This document shows, piece after piece, positions 24,735-35,100 of a DNA stretch of 64,000 nt. Each line of letters opens with the position of its first letter. Positions within the stretch are counted from its first letter, which is position 1. The notes under the pieces were generated by a model that saw nothing but the letters and a program-made list of their open reading frames with translations, was not told the DNA's origin and ran no database searches. The position numbers and the translations under genes were made by a program. Origin of the DNA: MGBC131033 sp910585655 (GTDB lineage Bacteria; Bacillota; Clostridia; Lachnospirales; Lachnospiraceae); contig CATBCG010000091.1 of NCBI GenBank assembly GCA_949502025.1, positions 49,420 to 113,419 of the forward strand, written 5' to 3'.

Positions 24735-27155
24735 CTAAAAAGAAAAGTCTAACTTTTCCAGTATCCATTCCAACAAAATTCCACGCAGGCTGGTATTTCC
24801 GTTTGCCTCCAGCCAGTCTTTGGCATATTGTCTGGTATAGTCTCCATAGTAGAGTAATTCTTCGATTTCCGCCGGATGGGCTTTTAGGTAATCGCCTGGA
24901 TTGGAGGATTCCGCCGGAGAAGAAACCACCTCGTTAAAAAGCTGATCGATTCTCGTCTGGATAAAAGATTCCATCCCGGAAGCGCGGACAGCCTGGGCAT
25001 AGCATTCCTGCGTCAAAGCCATCTGATATTGCTCATAGTCGGAAGCTTTTTCCCAAAACTCTTCCCGGAATTCTTCCTTCATCGCCTCCAAGGCACTCTC
25101 TTCTATCTCGGTTTGCCAATAGCCCGTCCGATGACGATAGAATTTATTATGATGGATATCCTCTTTCTCTTCCAAACTGACACGCACCCAGAGCAATCTT
25201 TGATTTCCCGGTAATAAGACATACTCTCCTGGCTCTATACTATCAGAAGGACGAAATCCTGATAAATCTGGCTCCTGCTTTTCAAATTCTTGGAATCTTC
25301 CAATCAGATAGTACGTTATGGTACCCGGCTCTTCCCCAGTTCTCCCAGATTCTGTACTTCCTACCTTTACCCAGGAGGAGGTACGAATCGGCGCTTCCTC
25401 TTCCATTGTCTCCGATGTCTGCCGGTTATGGTCTAAAATTGCCATATAGATCGCTTCCTCCTCTGTCGGCACCCACATCGGATCGGAAACAACCTTTGTC
25501 TGCACATCTGTCTGTATCTCTTCTGTCGGATCACCTGCCGCCTCCTCTGTCTGGTTCCGCTCAAAAAAATACCATTCGTGATCGTAGCATACCACCACTC
25601 CATCCTCATAGTACGCATAAGGACTCCCTATCATACCGAAATTGGTCTGTCCTTCCTTCCAAGGCTGTTCCCAGCCGGCAACACTTTCCGTTACTGTCCC
25701 TAAAATAGCGGATTCCTCCATTTCCACCGGAATCGGTTTATTGGTATCGAGATATAATACACCGTTTACCCGAATCATCGGACGAAGCGCCCATTTCGTC
25801 TCGTCTGACTTTTGGTAAATGGTTCCTTTTTCTACCAAGTCCGTTCCTTCTACAAATACCAGAGTTTCCCCCTGAATATGAAACAAAAACTGCTCTCCCT
25901 CCATAAAACCTTGAAGCCTCAGTTCCTCTCCTTCTACCGTCCAAGTTCCTTTCGGGTTATAATTGGTCGCGATATGACGATTGAATTCAAAGCCGCCGTC
26001 TGTCCGTAGGCAAAGCCTGGAGTTCTCTGCAATAAACTTTTCTCCTGCCATCGTTTCTGCCGTCAACGTACTTTCCCCGCTTCCTTTGGTATCTTTCCTT
26101 TCTTCTGTCTGAGCGGAAAAATTGTTCTGCTCTTCCTGACCTTCTGCCTGTTTTGGATTGCAAAACAAGCCGATTCCCAAGGCTGCCACTACTACACAAG
26201 CGGCTACAAGCAGCCAAACGGCAGGCTTTTTATATTGTAAAACATTGCGAATTCTTGCCTTTGTATCTCCTTCTCCAAATGCCAACGGCGTCGGTGTCAG
26301 CACGGAGCTTCCGCCTGGAAAAATCCCCTTGTTTCCAATGGTCAGATTAAGAAGAGAGGTAGAATAGTCACAGCGGATCTCCTCTCCCATCCGACGCAGG
26401 ACAGATTCGTCACAAGACATTTCCATATCCCGTATCGCCAGAAAAAACGCCAGCCATACCAAAGGATTGAACCAGTGAAGACACAGCGCCAAAAAAGCCA
26501 GTGGCTTTATCAAATAGTCTCTCCGCCTAATATGAGTTTGTTCATGTAGTAAAATATACGTCTGCTCCTCTTTGGAAAGGGTAGACGGCAGATAAATCTG
26601 CGGACGGACAATACCAATCACAAACGGAGACGCAATCCGATCTGCCAGCCAGATATTTTCCCGCATCCTCACGGCGCCAACCAGACGCCGCCGCAGGCGC
26701 CAGACCGATACCAGACTCGAAAACAGCAGTCCTCCAAATCCTATCAGCCAAAGTCCTGCCAGCACAGTCCTAACACTTATTCTATCTTCGTCTGCTCCCT
26801 TTAACTCATCCAAACGACTTTCGGCTTTCGTATTGTTTATATTCTTTTGTCCTAGTTCCCCTGTGCCACTATTTCCTTCTATTCCCTGTATTTCTCCCTT
26901 GCTCGAATAGGTTCCCTTATCAAGCGTAAAGCTCTCGCCTCGGATCGCCTCTAACGGTACGCTTAGGACACCCAGCAAGGAAAACGAACTGGATATTGCT
27001 GTCGGACAAAGCAGCCGAAACAACACTACCGCCCAAAGGGCATAAGAAAATACCTTAGGCGCTTTTCTTAACAGCCATCTGACAGGCAGGATACAAAGGA
27101 TCACAAAGCTCGCCGTTATGCTCATCTCTACGAACACTATCCACACTCTATCCAT
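24735..27155 (-). CDS. BlaR1/MecR1-type M56 membrane metallopeptidase with atypical C-terminus
   Basis: 806 residues. The N-terminal 330 residues are the four-helix M56 region: MDRVWIVFVEMSITASFVIL, with RPQIYLP and the zinc motif HEQTH in ILLHEQTHIRRRDY, then HWFNPLVW. A further membrane helix follows near 315-335. The outer domain (about 340-806) lacks the class D penicillin-binding STxK/KTG motifs expected of a true beta-lactam sensor and instead holds unrecognised sequence (KTG-free, with GTWTVEGEELRL). It should sense a signal and trigger cleavage of the BlaI-type repressor upstream. The start at 27155 has GGAGG. A CGGAACT hairpin unit lies directly before it. Confidence 0.85.
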   Translation of the reverse strand: MDRVWIVFVEMSITASFVILCILPVRWLLRKAPKVFSYALWAVVLFRLLCPTAISSSFSLLGVLSVPLEAIRGESFTLDKGTYSSKGEIQGIEGNSGTGELGQKNINNTKAESRLDELKGADEDRISVRTVLAGLWLIGFGGLLFSSLVSVWRLRRRLVGAVRMRENIWLADRIASPFVIGIVRPQIYLPSTLSKEEQTYILLHEQTHIRRRDYLIKPLAFLALCLHWFNPLVWLAFFLAIRDMEMSCDESVLRRMGEEIRCDYSTSLLNLTIGNKGIFPGGSSVLTPTPLAFGEGDTKARIRNVLQYKKPAVWLLVAACVVVAALGIGLFCNPKQAEGQEEQNNFSAQTEERKDTKGSGESTLTAETMAGEKFIAENSRLCLRTDGGFEFNRHIATNYNPKGTWTVEGEELRLQGFMEGEQFLFHIQGETLVFVEGTDLVEKGTIYQKSDETKWALRPMIRVNGVLYLDTNKPIPVEMEESAILGTVTESVAGWEQPWKEGQTNFGMIGSPYAYYEDGVVVCYDHEWYFFERNQTEEAAGDPTEEIQTDVQTKVVSDPMWVPTEEEAIYMAILDHNRQTSETMEEEAPIRTSSWVKVGSTESGRTGEEPGTITYYLIGRFQEFEKQEPDLSGFRPSDSIEPGEYVLLPGNQRLLWVRVSLEEKEDIHHNKFYRHRTGYWQTEIEESALEAMKEEFREEFWEKASDYEQYQMALTQECYAQAVRASGMESFIQTRIDQLFNEVVSSPAESSNPGDYLKAHPAEIEELLYYGDYTRQYAKDWLEANGNTSLRGILLEWILEKLDFSF

Positions 27156-27173
27156 ATTTTTTTCCTCCATATT

Positions 27174-27306
27174 AGTTCCGTCTCTACACTCTCAGCGCCC
27201 CTCCTTGGAAGAAACTTCCTTCGTAAAAGAACACGAAGGAAATTTCTTCCCGGCGCTTCCCGTTTCGAGACTGTTTTTTTAGTTCCGTCTCTACACTCCC
27301 AGCGTC
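27174..27306 (-). repeat. CGGAACT hairpin array C (between blaI-type and blaR1-type genes)
   Basis: One full unit (27174-27280) and the first 26 bp of a second. Outer stem GTCTC pairs with GAGAC, AGCGCC with GGCGCT, and GAAACTTCCTTCGT with ACGAAGGAAATTTC. The last tag before blaR1 ends 18 nt upstream of its start codon; the other end stops 3 bp short of the blaI stop codon. On the minus strand the unit reads ACAG, hairpin, CGGAACT. Confidence 0.85.
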
Positions 27307-27309
27307 TTT

Positions 27310-27672
27310 CTATTGTCTGCGGTTTTCTTCTATCAGACGACGTAGTTCTTCTACTTCTTGTTCGGAAAGTTTTTTTCGGGCGGTAAACGCCGCCAGAAAA
27401 CCAGGGAGGGAACCGCCGAAAGATTCCTCTACAAATTGCTCGGAAAGCCCGGATTGAAATTCTTCTTTTGTCTGAAGCACTTGTACCGTTCCTTCCTGGT
27501 TCTCAAAAATCCCCCTTTGGCAGAGACGCCGAAGCATCGTATAAGTGGTCGATTTTTTCCAGGAAAGCTCTTTTTCACAAAGCTTTACCAGTTCTCCCGA
27601 CGCTATCGGCGCATATTCCCAAATCAACCCTGCAAAACGCAGTTCCATATTTCCTAACTTATAATCCTCCAT
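27310..27672 (-). CDS. BlaI/MecI/CopY-family repressor
   Basis: 120 residues. MEDYKLGNMELRFAGLIWEY begins a winged-helix domain; LSWKKSTTYTMLRRLCQRGI is the recognition helix region typical of BlaI/MecI repressors. The C-terminal dimerisation part contains the region normally cut in response to the M56 partner (FVEESFGGSLPGFLAAFTAR). It represses its own operon through two palindromes at 27699-27746 and is coupled with the BlaR1-type gene downstream. The start at 27672 has TAGGAGG 7 nt upstream; a longer in-frame reading would start inside the operator. Confidence 0.93.
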   Translation of the reverse strand: MEDYKLGNMELRFAGLIWEYAPIASGELVKLCEKELSWKKSTTYTMLRRLCQRGIFENQEGTVQVLQTKEEFQSGLSEQFVEESFGGSLPGFLAAFTARKKLSEQEVEELRRLIEENRRQ

Positions 27673-27698
27673 GTATAACCTCCTAAAAAACAAAAATG

Positions 27699-27757
27699 GT
27701 TTAATGACATTAAACTCTCTATAATTTGAGTTTAACACCATTAAACCACCTTGTCAA
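27699..27757 (-). promoter_or_regulatory. Promoter and twin operators of the BlaI/BlaR1-type operon
   Basis: On the minus strand TTGACA (27752-27757) and TAAACT (27729-27734) are spaced 17 nt apart. Two near-identical palindromes, GTTTAATGACATTAAAC at 27699-27715 and GTTTAACACCATTAAAC at 27730-27746, overlap the spacer and the start region. Their 31-bp offset is about three helical turns, so two repressor dimers could bind the same face. Confidence 0.85.
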
Positions 27758-27824
27758 GTGCTGTTTTTCTGTTTATGCGCTTTCTTATGTATTGTGCTTG
27801 TCAGTTTTGCTCCTGCCGTCAGGC

Positions 27825-28631
27825 TTAAATCCTCATTTTATATTCCAGTCGGATTTTATCGGCAATCAATGCTACAAATTCGGAATTTGTCGGCTTTCCT
27901 TTTCCGTTGCTTACCGTATAGCCGAACAGCTCGTCGATCGTATCCATCTTACCGCGGCTCCAGGCGACTTCAATCGCATGACGGATTGCCCGTTCTACCC
28001 GACTTGGCGTCGTGCGGTGTTTTTTGGCAATGGAAGGATACAATACTTTGGTAATGGAACCAAGCATTTCATTGTCTTCCACAGCCATCATAATCGCATC
28101 ACGTAAATACTGATAACCCTTGATATGAGCCGGAACCCCTATTTCATGTATCATATCTGTCACATCCGCTTCCAGGTTCCGCTCCAAGTAAGTTTGATTG
28201 CTGTCCGGCAGAACAATCCGACTGTTGGGATCAAAATTTTTCACCTGAAAAGGCAATTCTCCATTCACCCGTCTGATACGGCTGATTACTCCAGCGTTAT
28301 CAAACGGCTTCATTACATAATAGTTGGCTCCCAACTCAAAGGCTTGCTCGGTAATTCCCTCCTGTCCAATCGCAGACAGAACGATAAATGCCGGACGTTT
28401 TTTCAGTTTTTCCGTGTGGGCGCGTTCTAATACTCCCAAGCCGTCGAGCTTTGGCATGACCAGATCCAACAGCACCACGTCCGGCTCCTTCTCCCGAATC
28501 AAATCCATCCCCTGCATACCATCTACCGCTTTACCAACTACTTCCATGTCGTTTTCCGGTTTCAAAATATCTTCCAGGAGGTTGCAGATTCTTTCATTAT
28601 CATCAATGATGGCTACACTTATTTTACCCAT
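27825..28631 (-). CDS. spo0A: Sporulation master regulator Spo0A
   Basis: 268 residues. Receiver domain: MGKISVAIIDDNERICNLLE, phosphoacceptor Asp56 in DVVLLDLVMPKLDG, and the conserved Lys in YVMKPFD. The C-terminal sigma-A-dependent activation domain carries IHEIGVPAHIKGYQYLRDAI, TPSRVERAIRHAIEVAWSRG and the end region FGYTVSNGKGKPTNSEFVAL, diagnostic of Spo0A. Phosphorylated Spo0A binds 0A boxes to start sporulation. It follows spoIVB and recN as in other Clostridia. AGGAGG lies before the chosen ATG; an upstream in-frame extension comes from a repeat element and is not coding. Confidence 0.98.
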   Translation of the reverse strand: MGKISVAIIDDNERICNLLEDILKPENDMEVVGKAVDGMQGMDLIREKEPDVVLLDLVMPKLDGLGVLERAHTEKLKKRPAFIVLSAIGQEGITEQAFELGANYYVMKPFDNAGVISRIRRVNGELPFQVKNFDPNSRIVLPDSNQTYLERNLEADVTDMIHEIGVPAHIKGYQYLRDAIMMAVEDNEMLGSITKVLYPSIAKKHRTTPSRVERAIRHAIEVAWSRGKMDTIDELFGYTVSNGKGKPTNSEFVALIADKIRLEYKMRI

Positions 28632-28695
28632 ACCCCCATCATCCTCCTTTCTTTTTAAGCTCCAAAAATCAGTCCTTACCGAGCCTTCCAGATTT

Positions 28696-28784
28696 GAAAA
28701 AGAATTCCACAAAGTAGAATTCTCGCGCCGAGCGCAGTTGTCTTACGGCAACGTCTTCCATGCGCGCGAGTGTGCATCCCGCTC
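28696..28784. repeat. Composite palindromic repeat, left part (upstream of spo0A)
   Basis: Contains the GAATTCCACAAAGTAGAATTC palindrome, then CGCGCCGAGCGC, a small TTACGGCAA hairpin and CCATGCGCGCGAGTGTG. The right-hand GTATGATAG palindrome found in other copies is absent here. It occupies most of the spoIVB-spo0A gap (28632-28933); the remainder has no gene. Confidence 0.8.
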
Positions 28785-28933
28785 TTTTTCCTGTTTTCAC
28801 AGCTTGTCCGAACATTTATGATACGAAATACAAGCGGCGTGACAGTTCCCTATTATAATACCCATTTTTTTACATAAAATCAAGTCCTTTTTAACGCAGG
28901 ATTCGACACATCTTATTTTCTTATTCTGACAGA

Positions 28934-30208
28934 TTACTCCAACATGCTTTCGATAAAGGTAGCATAGCCTCTCGTCGAATCTTTTACAAATACATGGGTG
29001 ACTGCCCCGATCAGCTTCCCGTCCTGCAAAATCGGACTTCCGCTCATTCCCTGAACAATGCCTCCGGTCAGTTCCAACAACCGTTCATCCGTAATACGGA
29101 TTACCATTCCCCGTCCATTTTCTAACCTTCCGTTTTCAATCTGTTCAATTTCAATTTCGTAGTCCTCCGGTTGCCCTGAAATACAGGAACGAACCCAGGC
29201 GGTTCCCAGCTTGACGTCCTGACGCAGAGCGGTAGGAACTGATTCTCCCCATAGTTCGGATACTGCCTCCGAAGTAAGCTCTCCATTAATCCCATGATTC
29301 GTATTGCTTTCAATCATTCCCAGTCTGGCGTCCTCCGCCTTGTTTATCACACCTACTAACTCGCCTGGCGTACCTGGCACACCTTTTGTAATGGTCAGCA
29401 CGTTGGCGCGATAGAGATAGCCTTTTTCAATTTCCAACAAAAGCCCGGTATCTACGTCCGTAATTCCATGCCCTAACGCCCCATATCGTTCCCGCATATC
29501 TAAAAAAGTCAGGGTTCCGATTCCCTGTGTGCTATCTCTGACCCAAATTCCAGCCTTATAGGATCCTTGGGCGTCCTCGATCGGATGTACGCGCACTTCG
29601 CTTTCTTCCCCGTTCCGCCGTATCGCCAGCACAACATCTTCACCGCCGCAGTTCTCGATTGCCTTTTGCAGTTCCCTGGTGGTCGTCACCTTTGTTTCAT
29701 TGGCAGAAAGGATATAATCCCCCGATTTCACAATATTGAGCGCCGGCTCCTGTACTCCTCCCTGCCGGTCTGTTACTTCACCGGTTCCCAGCACCAAAAG
29801 CCCATCTGTTTCTACGTAAATACCTACTGTTACTCCGCAGGGAATCACCTCCTGTTCCTCTACTACCTTCATACTCACTTCTCGGAGCGGAATAATACCG
29901 AACAGCCGGAGTGCAATCGTTACATCCCCTGTCTGGTCAGCCTTGATGGTAAAAGGATGGCTAAAATCCATACGGATCTTTTCTCCTTCTACCAGCTTTT
30001 TATTTAAGTTTACCGCCCCAACTTGTGTGACATCTGCTTCTCCGGTAAAGGGAAGCGAAAAATCAAACTCCTCTTCACTGTTTACCAGGATATGGATATG
30101 TTCCGGCAGGCTGTTGTTTACATAGCTTATATAATAGACGCACATTCCTGCCAAAGTCAACAAAAAAGCTACGATTAAAATGCTACGGTAAATTTTTTTT
30201 CGTTTCAT
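28934..30208 (-). CDS. spoIVB: SpoIVB serine peptidase
   Basis: 424 residues. An N-terminal membrane anchor (SILIVAFLLTLAGMCVYYIS) is followed by a PDZ domain (PCGVTVGIYVETDGLLVLGT to VLAIRRNGEE) and an S55 serine-peptidase domain: GTLTFLD, GALGHGITDVDTG with the catalytic His, and MSGSPILQDGKLIGAVTHVF with the Ser. In the forespore it crosses to the intermembrane space and cleaves SpoIVFA to release sigma-K processing. Placed between recN and spo0A, as usual. AAAGG precedes the ATG. Confidence 0.97.
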   Translation of the reverse strand: MKRKKIYRSILIVAFLLTLAGMCVYYISYVNNSLPEHIHILVNSEEEFDFSLPFTGEADVTQVGAVNLNKKLVEGEKIRMDFSHPFTIKADQTGDVTIALRLFGIIPLREVSMKVVEEQEVIPCGVTVGIYVETDGLLVLGTGEVTDRQGGVQEPALNIVKSGDYILSANETKVTTTRELQKAIENCGGEDVVLAIRRNGEESEVRVHPIEDAQGSYKAGIWVRDSTQGIGTLTFLDMRERYGALGHGITDVDTGLLLEIEKGYLYRANVLTITKGVPGTPGELVGVINKAEDARLGMIESNTNHGINGELTSEAVSELWGESVPTALRQDVKLGTAWVRSCISGQPEDYEIEIEQIENGRLENGRGMVIRITDERLLELTGGIVQGMSGSPILQDGKLIGAVTHVFVKDSTRGYATFIESMLE

Positions 30209-30278
30209 ACCCGACTGCCTTTCTATTTTATATATTTGCAGCCGCCTCCTTTTTTCACCCCTGTTATGACTTAAGTAT

Positions 30279-30342
30279 GCATCCTACCCGGAGGGTTTTT
30301 GTATGATAGGGAAGTTTGGAGAACTTTCCTATCATACAAAAA
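30279..30342. repeat. Composite palindromic repeat, right part
   Basis: CCCGGAGGGTTTTTGTATGAT followed by an inverted copy of the GTATGATAGGGAAGTT arm gives a long stem. Between recN and spoIVB; it probably also acts as a terminator in either direction because T/A runs flank both sides. Confidence 0.85.
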
Positions 30343-30363
30343 AAGGGAGCGCTTCACTCCCTT
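30340..30363 (-). terminator. Terminator of recN
   Basis: On the minus strand AAAGGGAG, loop TGAAGCG, CTCCCTTTTTTT. It lies about 30 bp past the recN stop and abuts the composite repeat. Confidence 0.85.
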
Positions 30364-30391
30364 TAGTATACCCAAAACTTTATCTATTTTT

Positions 30392-32071
30392 TCATGGAAA
30401 AACCGCTTTCGTTTCATTTGCCAGTTTTTTCATTTCCAAAGCGCTCTTACGTACGATATCCGTAATCTGCGCTCCGCCTAAAATCCTTGCCAACTCTTCA
30501 ATCGACTCTTCTTCCAAAAGCTGCCGAATCTGCGTAGCAGTAGAATCGTTTACCGCTTCTTTTTCAATGATAAAATGGCTGTCTGCCATTGCGGCAATCT
30601 GCGCCAAATGGGTAATCGCCAATACCTGATGATTCCTGGCAATTGTCGCCATTTTTTCCGATACCTTTTGAGCAGTTCTTCCACTGATTCCGACATCAAT
30701 TTCATCAAAAATCAACGTTGGGATTGCATCGGCTTCTGCCATCACAGACTTAACCGCCAGCATAATCCGGGACAGCTCGCCTCCGGATGCCACCTCTGAG
30801 AGCGGTCGTACCGGCTCTCCTGGATTGGTAGAAATTAAAAACTGTACCTCATCGTTTCCCAGTTCCGTAAAGCTCGAAAGCTTCCGGAAGGAAATCTCAA
30901 ACTGTACGTCCAGAAAGTTTAAGTCCTGCAAAGCCTGCTTTATCTGTATCGCAAGTTCCTTTGCATATTTCTTTCGGATCTCTGAAAGTGCTTGGCATCT
31001 TTTGGCAAGTTCTTCTTCAAAAGCTGCTAACTCTTCCTGACAGCGGTTTCGATACAGCTCATAATTTCGATACCGTTCAATTTCCGCCTCCGCCTCCTGC
31101 TGATAAGCCATCAGCGTTTCATAGGTTCCCCCATGTTTTGCCATCAATCCACGTATCGTATCCAACCGTTCTTCCATCTCCGTCAAGGAATCTTCCTCAA
31201 ACACACAGCCGTCTTGATAGCTTGCAATTTCCCGGTTAAAATCATCCAATAACGCTTCCAGCTCTCGAAGCTGCTCCAACAGCCCGGAGGCTTCCTCGTC
31301 TAATTCTGCGGCACGTCCCATCTGTCGCACTGCTCTTCCCAAAAGATCGGCCGCTCCCTCGTCACCACCGCATAAGCCATGGATTTCCTGTACCAAATCC
31401 CACAGCATTTTGGCATTCGACATTTTTTTACAGGCGGCGGCAAGCTCCTCTTCCTCTCCAGGTTTGACCTGAGCTTCTTCGATTTCATTCCATTCATATT
31501 CCAAAAAAGAAAGCTCTCTTAGCCGCTTCTCTTCATCTAAGGTAAACGTCTCTAGCTCCTTTTTCTTTTTTCTCCAGCTCTGTACCAAAGAACGTAGCTC
31601 CGCTTTCGGCGCTTCCGTTTCCCCTCTGCCGTATCGATCTAAAATCTCCAGATGATTTTGAATATGCAGCAGAGATTGATGCTCATGCTGCCCATGAATG
31701 TCCAAAAGAAGAGAAGCCACCTCCCGCACACGGCTTAAGGTGACACTCTCTCCGTTGATTTTGCTGATACTTCTATCTCCTGTCAAGCGTCTCGACAAAA
31801 TGACCTGCCCGTCTTCCGGATAGACGTCATATGCTTCCAACAGACTTTTCAGCCTTTCTTCTACTTGGAAAACCAGTTCTACGGAAGCGTAAGCGGCGCC
31901 CTTCCGAATCAGGCTCCGGGAGGCTTTCGCCCCCAGAGCCAAGCTGATAGAACCAATGATCACCGATTTCCCGGCTCCTGTTTCCCCAGTCAGAATATTT
32001 AGATGATTGCCAAAAGAAATATCCACTTCATCTATAATCGCCAGATTTTTCACATGTAAATGCTCTAACAA
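30392..32071 (-). CDS. recN: DNA repair protein RecN
   Basis: 559 residues, an SMC-like ATPase for double-strand-break repair. Walker A is GETGAGKS (residues 29-36) in an N-terminal domain opening MLEHLHVKNLAIIDEVDISF. Long coiled-coil arms span about 150-370. The C-terminal part has the ABC signature region SGGELSRIMLAVKSV and Walker B LIFDEIDVGISGRTAQKV. I chose TTG at 32071 with GGGAG 7 nt upstream because it gives the canonical N-terminus. It heads the recN-spoIVB-spo0A group, with a gap of 55 bp to the Big_2 gene upstream. Confidence 0.97.
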   Translation of the reverse strand: MLEHLHVKNLAIIDEVDISFGNHLNILTGETGAGKSVIIGSISLALGAKASRSLIRKGAAYASVELVFQVEERLKSLLEAYDVYPEDGQVILSRRLTGDRSISKINGESVTLSRVREVASLLLDIHGQHEHQSLLHIQNHLEILDRYGRGETEAPKAELRSLVQSWRKKKKELETFTLDEEKRLRELSFLEYEWNEIEEAQVKPGEEEELAAACKKMSNAKMLWDLVQEIHGLCGGDEGAADLLGRAVRQMGRAAELDEEASGLLEQLRELEALLDDFNREIASYQDGCVFEEDSLTEMEERLDTIRGLMAKHGGTYETLMAYQQEAEAEIERYRNYELYRNRCQEELAAFEEELAKRCQALSEIRKKYAKELAIQIKQALQDLNFLDVQFEISFRKLSSFTELGNDEVQFLISTNPGEPVRPLSEVASGGELSRIMLAVKSVMAEADAIPTLIFDEIDVGISGRTAQKVSEKMATIARNHQVLAITHLAQIAAMADSHFIIEKEAVNDSTATQIRQLLEEESIEELARILGGAQITDIVRKSALEMKKLANETKAVFP

Positions 32072-32126
32072 ACGTTTTCTCCCTATTTCCTATGATTCTT
32101 AACAGAAATGATATCGTATATACTTC

Positions 32127-35100
32127 CTAATCCTGACGGATATCTGTTACTGTTACACGGCACCGCAGCTCGGCACCATTTACACGCGCTACAACGGTTG
32201 TCGTTCCGGCTTTCTTTGCCCTGACACGGCCTCCTGTCACCGTACAGATATCCGGATTATCTACATCCCAGATAATACCGCTTGTAACACCCATGACACG
32301 TAGCAGGTAGGAATCATACTGCTCTAAGGTCAGAGAAGTATAGTTTAATCCGACTACTGTCACCTGAACCGTTGCGATCCTGCCGCTCGTGGTGGTAGCT
32401 GTCACAACTGCCGTACCAGGCGCTACGCCTCGGATAATTCCGGAAGTCTTTCCGACCGTAGCGACCGAACGGTTATTTGTACTCCATACCACACTGTCCG
32501 TACTGTCTACCGGACGCAGAGAGTAATTGATTGTCTCGCTTCCTCCGACGCCCATCGTCACTTGAGTCGGATTAAGGGTAATTGCCGTAGAAGCCACAAC
32601 CGGACGTACAATAACGACACAGACCGCTTTTAAACCACTGCTGTCCTTTGCCTTTGCTGTAATGTTACAGGTTCCGGCAGCGATAGCCGTCACCCTGCCG
32701 TTCGTATCCACTATCGCAATCTTGCTATCGCTAGAAGTATAGTTCGGGGTTTTATAGGTTGCATTACTTGGTTTAATCTTTGCTTTTAACGTCGCATTGT
32801 CTCCTACTACCATATTCAACAAGCCACGATTAAGCGTCAGACTGGTCGCCTGCCGTACTACCCGTACTTCACAGCTTGCTTCTGCCTCACTGCCGTCCTT
32901 AGCATAGGCAGTAATCGTTGCCGTTCCTAGCTTCAGACCGGTAATGACACCCTTTTTGGAAACACTGCATACCTTTGGATTGCTTGATTTCCAAGTCACC
33001 GTCTGATTTGTCGCCGCTGAATTCTGTACCTTGGCTGTCAGCGTAAATTTCTTTCCAAGTCCCAGCTTGTAAGAAGACTTATTGAGTTTAATTGACGTTA
33101 CCTTTTCAATCACCTGTACCATACAAACCGCGATATATCCGCCTTCCTCTGTCGTACAGGTAATGATTGCCGCTCCTCCTCCGATACCACGTACCGTTCC
33201 TGAAGCGGAAACTGCCGCTACGCTGGCATTGGAAGTCGTCCATTTCACTTTTTGGTTCGTCGCATTATCCGGAAGAACGGTTGCCGTAAGCTTAATCGTC
33301 TTTCCCTTATCTACTGTTACCGAATCATAATTCAGTTCCACACCGGTCACTTGCTGATTGACGGTTACATAACAGAAGGCAGCCAGGTTGTTTTCTGTCG
33401 TCACTGTAATGACGCAGGTTCCTTCTGCTACTCCTGTTACCCGACCCTTGGTGTCTACCTTTGCTACAGAAGTATCGTTTGAACTCCAACGCAGCTTTGT
33501 TTCAGTTGTTGTTTTCGGGTTAAAGGTTGCTTCCAAATTATAGAACTCGCCTACATCCAATAATAAGCCTGTCGCATCCAGCTTAATCGTTGTCGCTGCC
33601 TGCTTGACGATTACCGTACAAACCTTGCTGTAGCCGCCGTCTGCTGTCGTCACCGTAACATATGTCGTCCCTGCCTTTTTCGCCGTAACCAAACCAGTGG
33701 AATTAACCGTTGCTACCTTCGTATCCATAGACACAAAGGTTACGCTCCGGTCATACGCATTATTCGGCAGTACTTCATAGGTCAGACGGTGCGTATTACC
33801 TACCTCTAAGGTAATGCTGCTTTGATCTAATGTCAAAGAGGTGACTGGCTCCATAACGGTGATTTCACAAAATGCCTGCTTGGTCGGATCCCCGTTGGAT
33901 GTTGCAATAATCGTCACGGTACCACTTCCGACAAAGGTAATCACACCATTTTGATCTACCTTTGCTACTTTTTCGTTACTGGATTTCCAGCTTACTGTTT
34001 TATCTGTTGCATCTGCCGGAGTAACCGTTGCATAAAGCTGGTACTTTCCAACAGATTGCGGCAACGTCAAATTCGTCTCGGACAACGTAATTCCGCCCGG
34101 CGCCAACGTAACCGTAACGATACAAGAACCTACTACCATATTATCTTGGTTGATTGCCATGATAATAGCAGTTCCTGCTTTTTTACCAGTAACCGAACAA
34201 AAATCCGTCCGGTTGTTCGGATCATCTACGGATACAATCGTCTCGTCGGAAGATACCCAATGCAGCTTTACTTTTTTAGTTAAAGCAGGAGAAATAATCG
34301 CTTTTATTCCTTTCGACTCGCCTATTGCCAAATCCATTTGGCTTGGATTCAAGGTGATCCCAGTCGTCGTGCCGATAACCGTAATACGACAGGTAACGGA
34401 TTTTTCTACTCCGCCGATCGTCTGCGTAGCAACAAACTCTACCTCGCCTTCCTTTTCACCTTTTACCACTACTCGTGTCGAATCCAACGGATCCCAGGAA
34501 ATAATTCCTTCCTCTGATACTTCCCATTTTACCGGAACACTTGGATTGGTACTAAATATCTCTAAATCTATCGTAGTTCCCACCGGAATAGTAGCTTCTT
34601 CTAAGTTCATAGAAAGCGTGTCAATAACATGGATAATAAAACTAAATACTGGTGCGTTCGCCGCTACTGCCTCTTCATAAGAATTATATTTTTTCGGATA
34701 TCCGTAAACTATCTTTTCTCCCTTTCGTTTTGCTGTTACGATACCGGTATTGGTATTTGCCTCTACAATATTTTTACTTCCGTCTTCTGTTTCAAAACGA
34801 TAGTTCTTTATATCATCTTCACTTAAATTTGTATTATTAAAAAAACTAAATTTATCGCCTACATTCATCCAGACACTTCTGCCAGATATCGCCACTATCG
34901 GTACTTCAAAGTGTACTTCTGCCTGGAATTCTCTCTCTTCAATATTATTAGGCAACCGATCCATCTGCGCCCGAAAGACATAATTGCCGGCTTTATTCAG
35001 CTTTAAACGGATTTCGCTGGCTCCATAAATACTTTTATGCTTCATTTCCTCCATTCCGCTGGCATCAAAAGTGTATAAATCCGTAGAAACTTCTTTATCC

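Noticed and set aside
24735..27757. Beta-lactam resistance operon
   Set aside because: There is no beta-lactamase or penicillin-binding gene nearby and the sensor lacks the usual drug-binding motifs.
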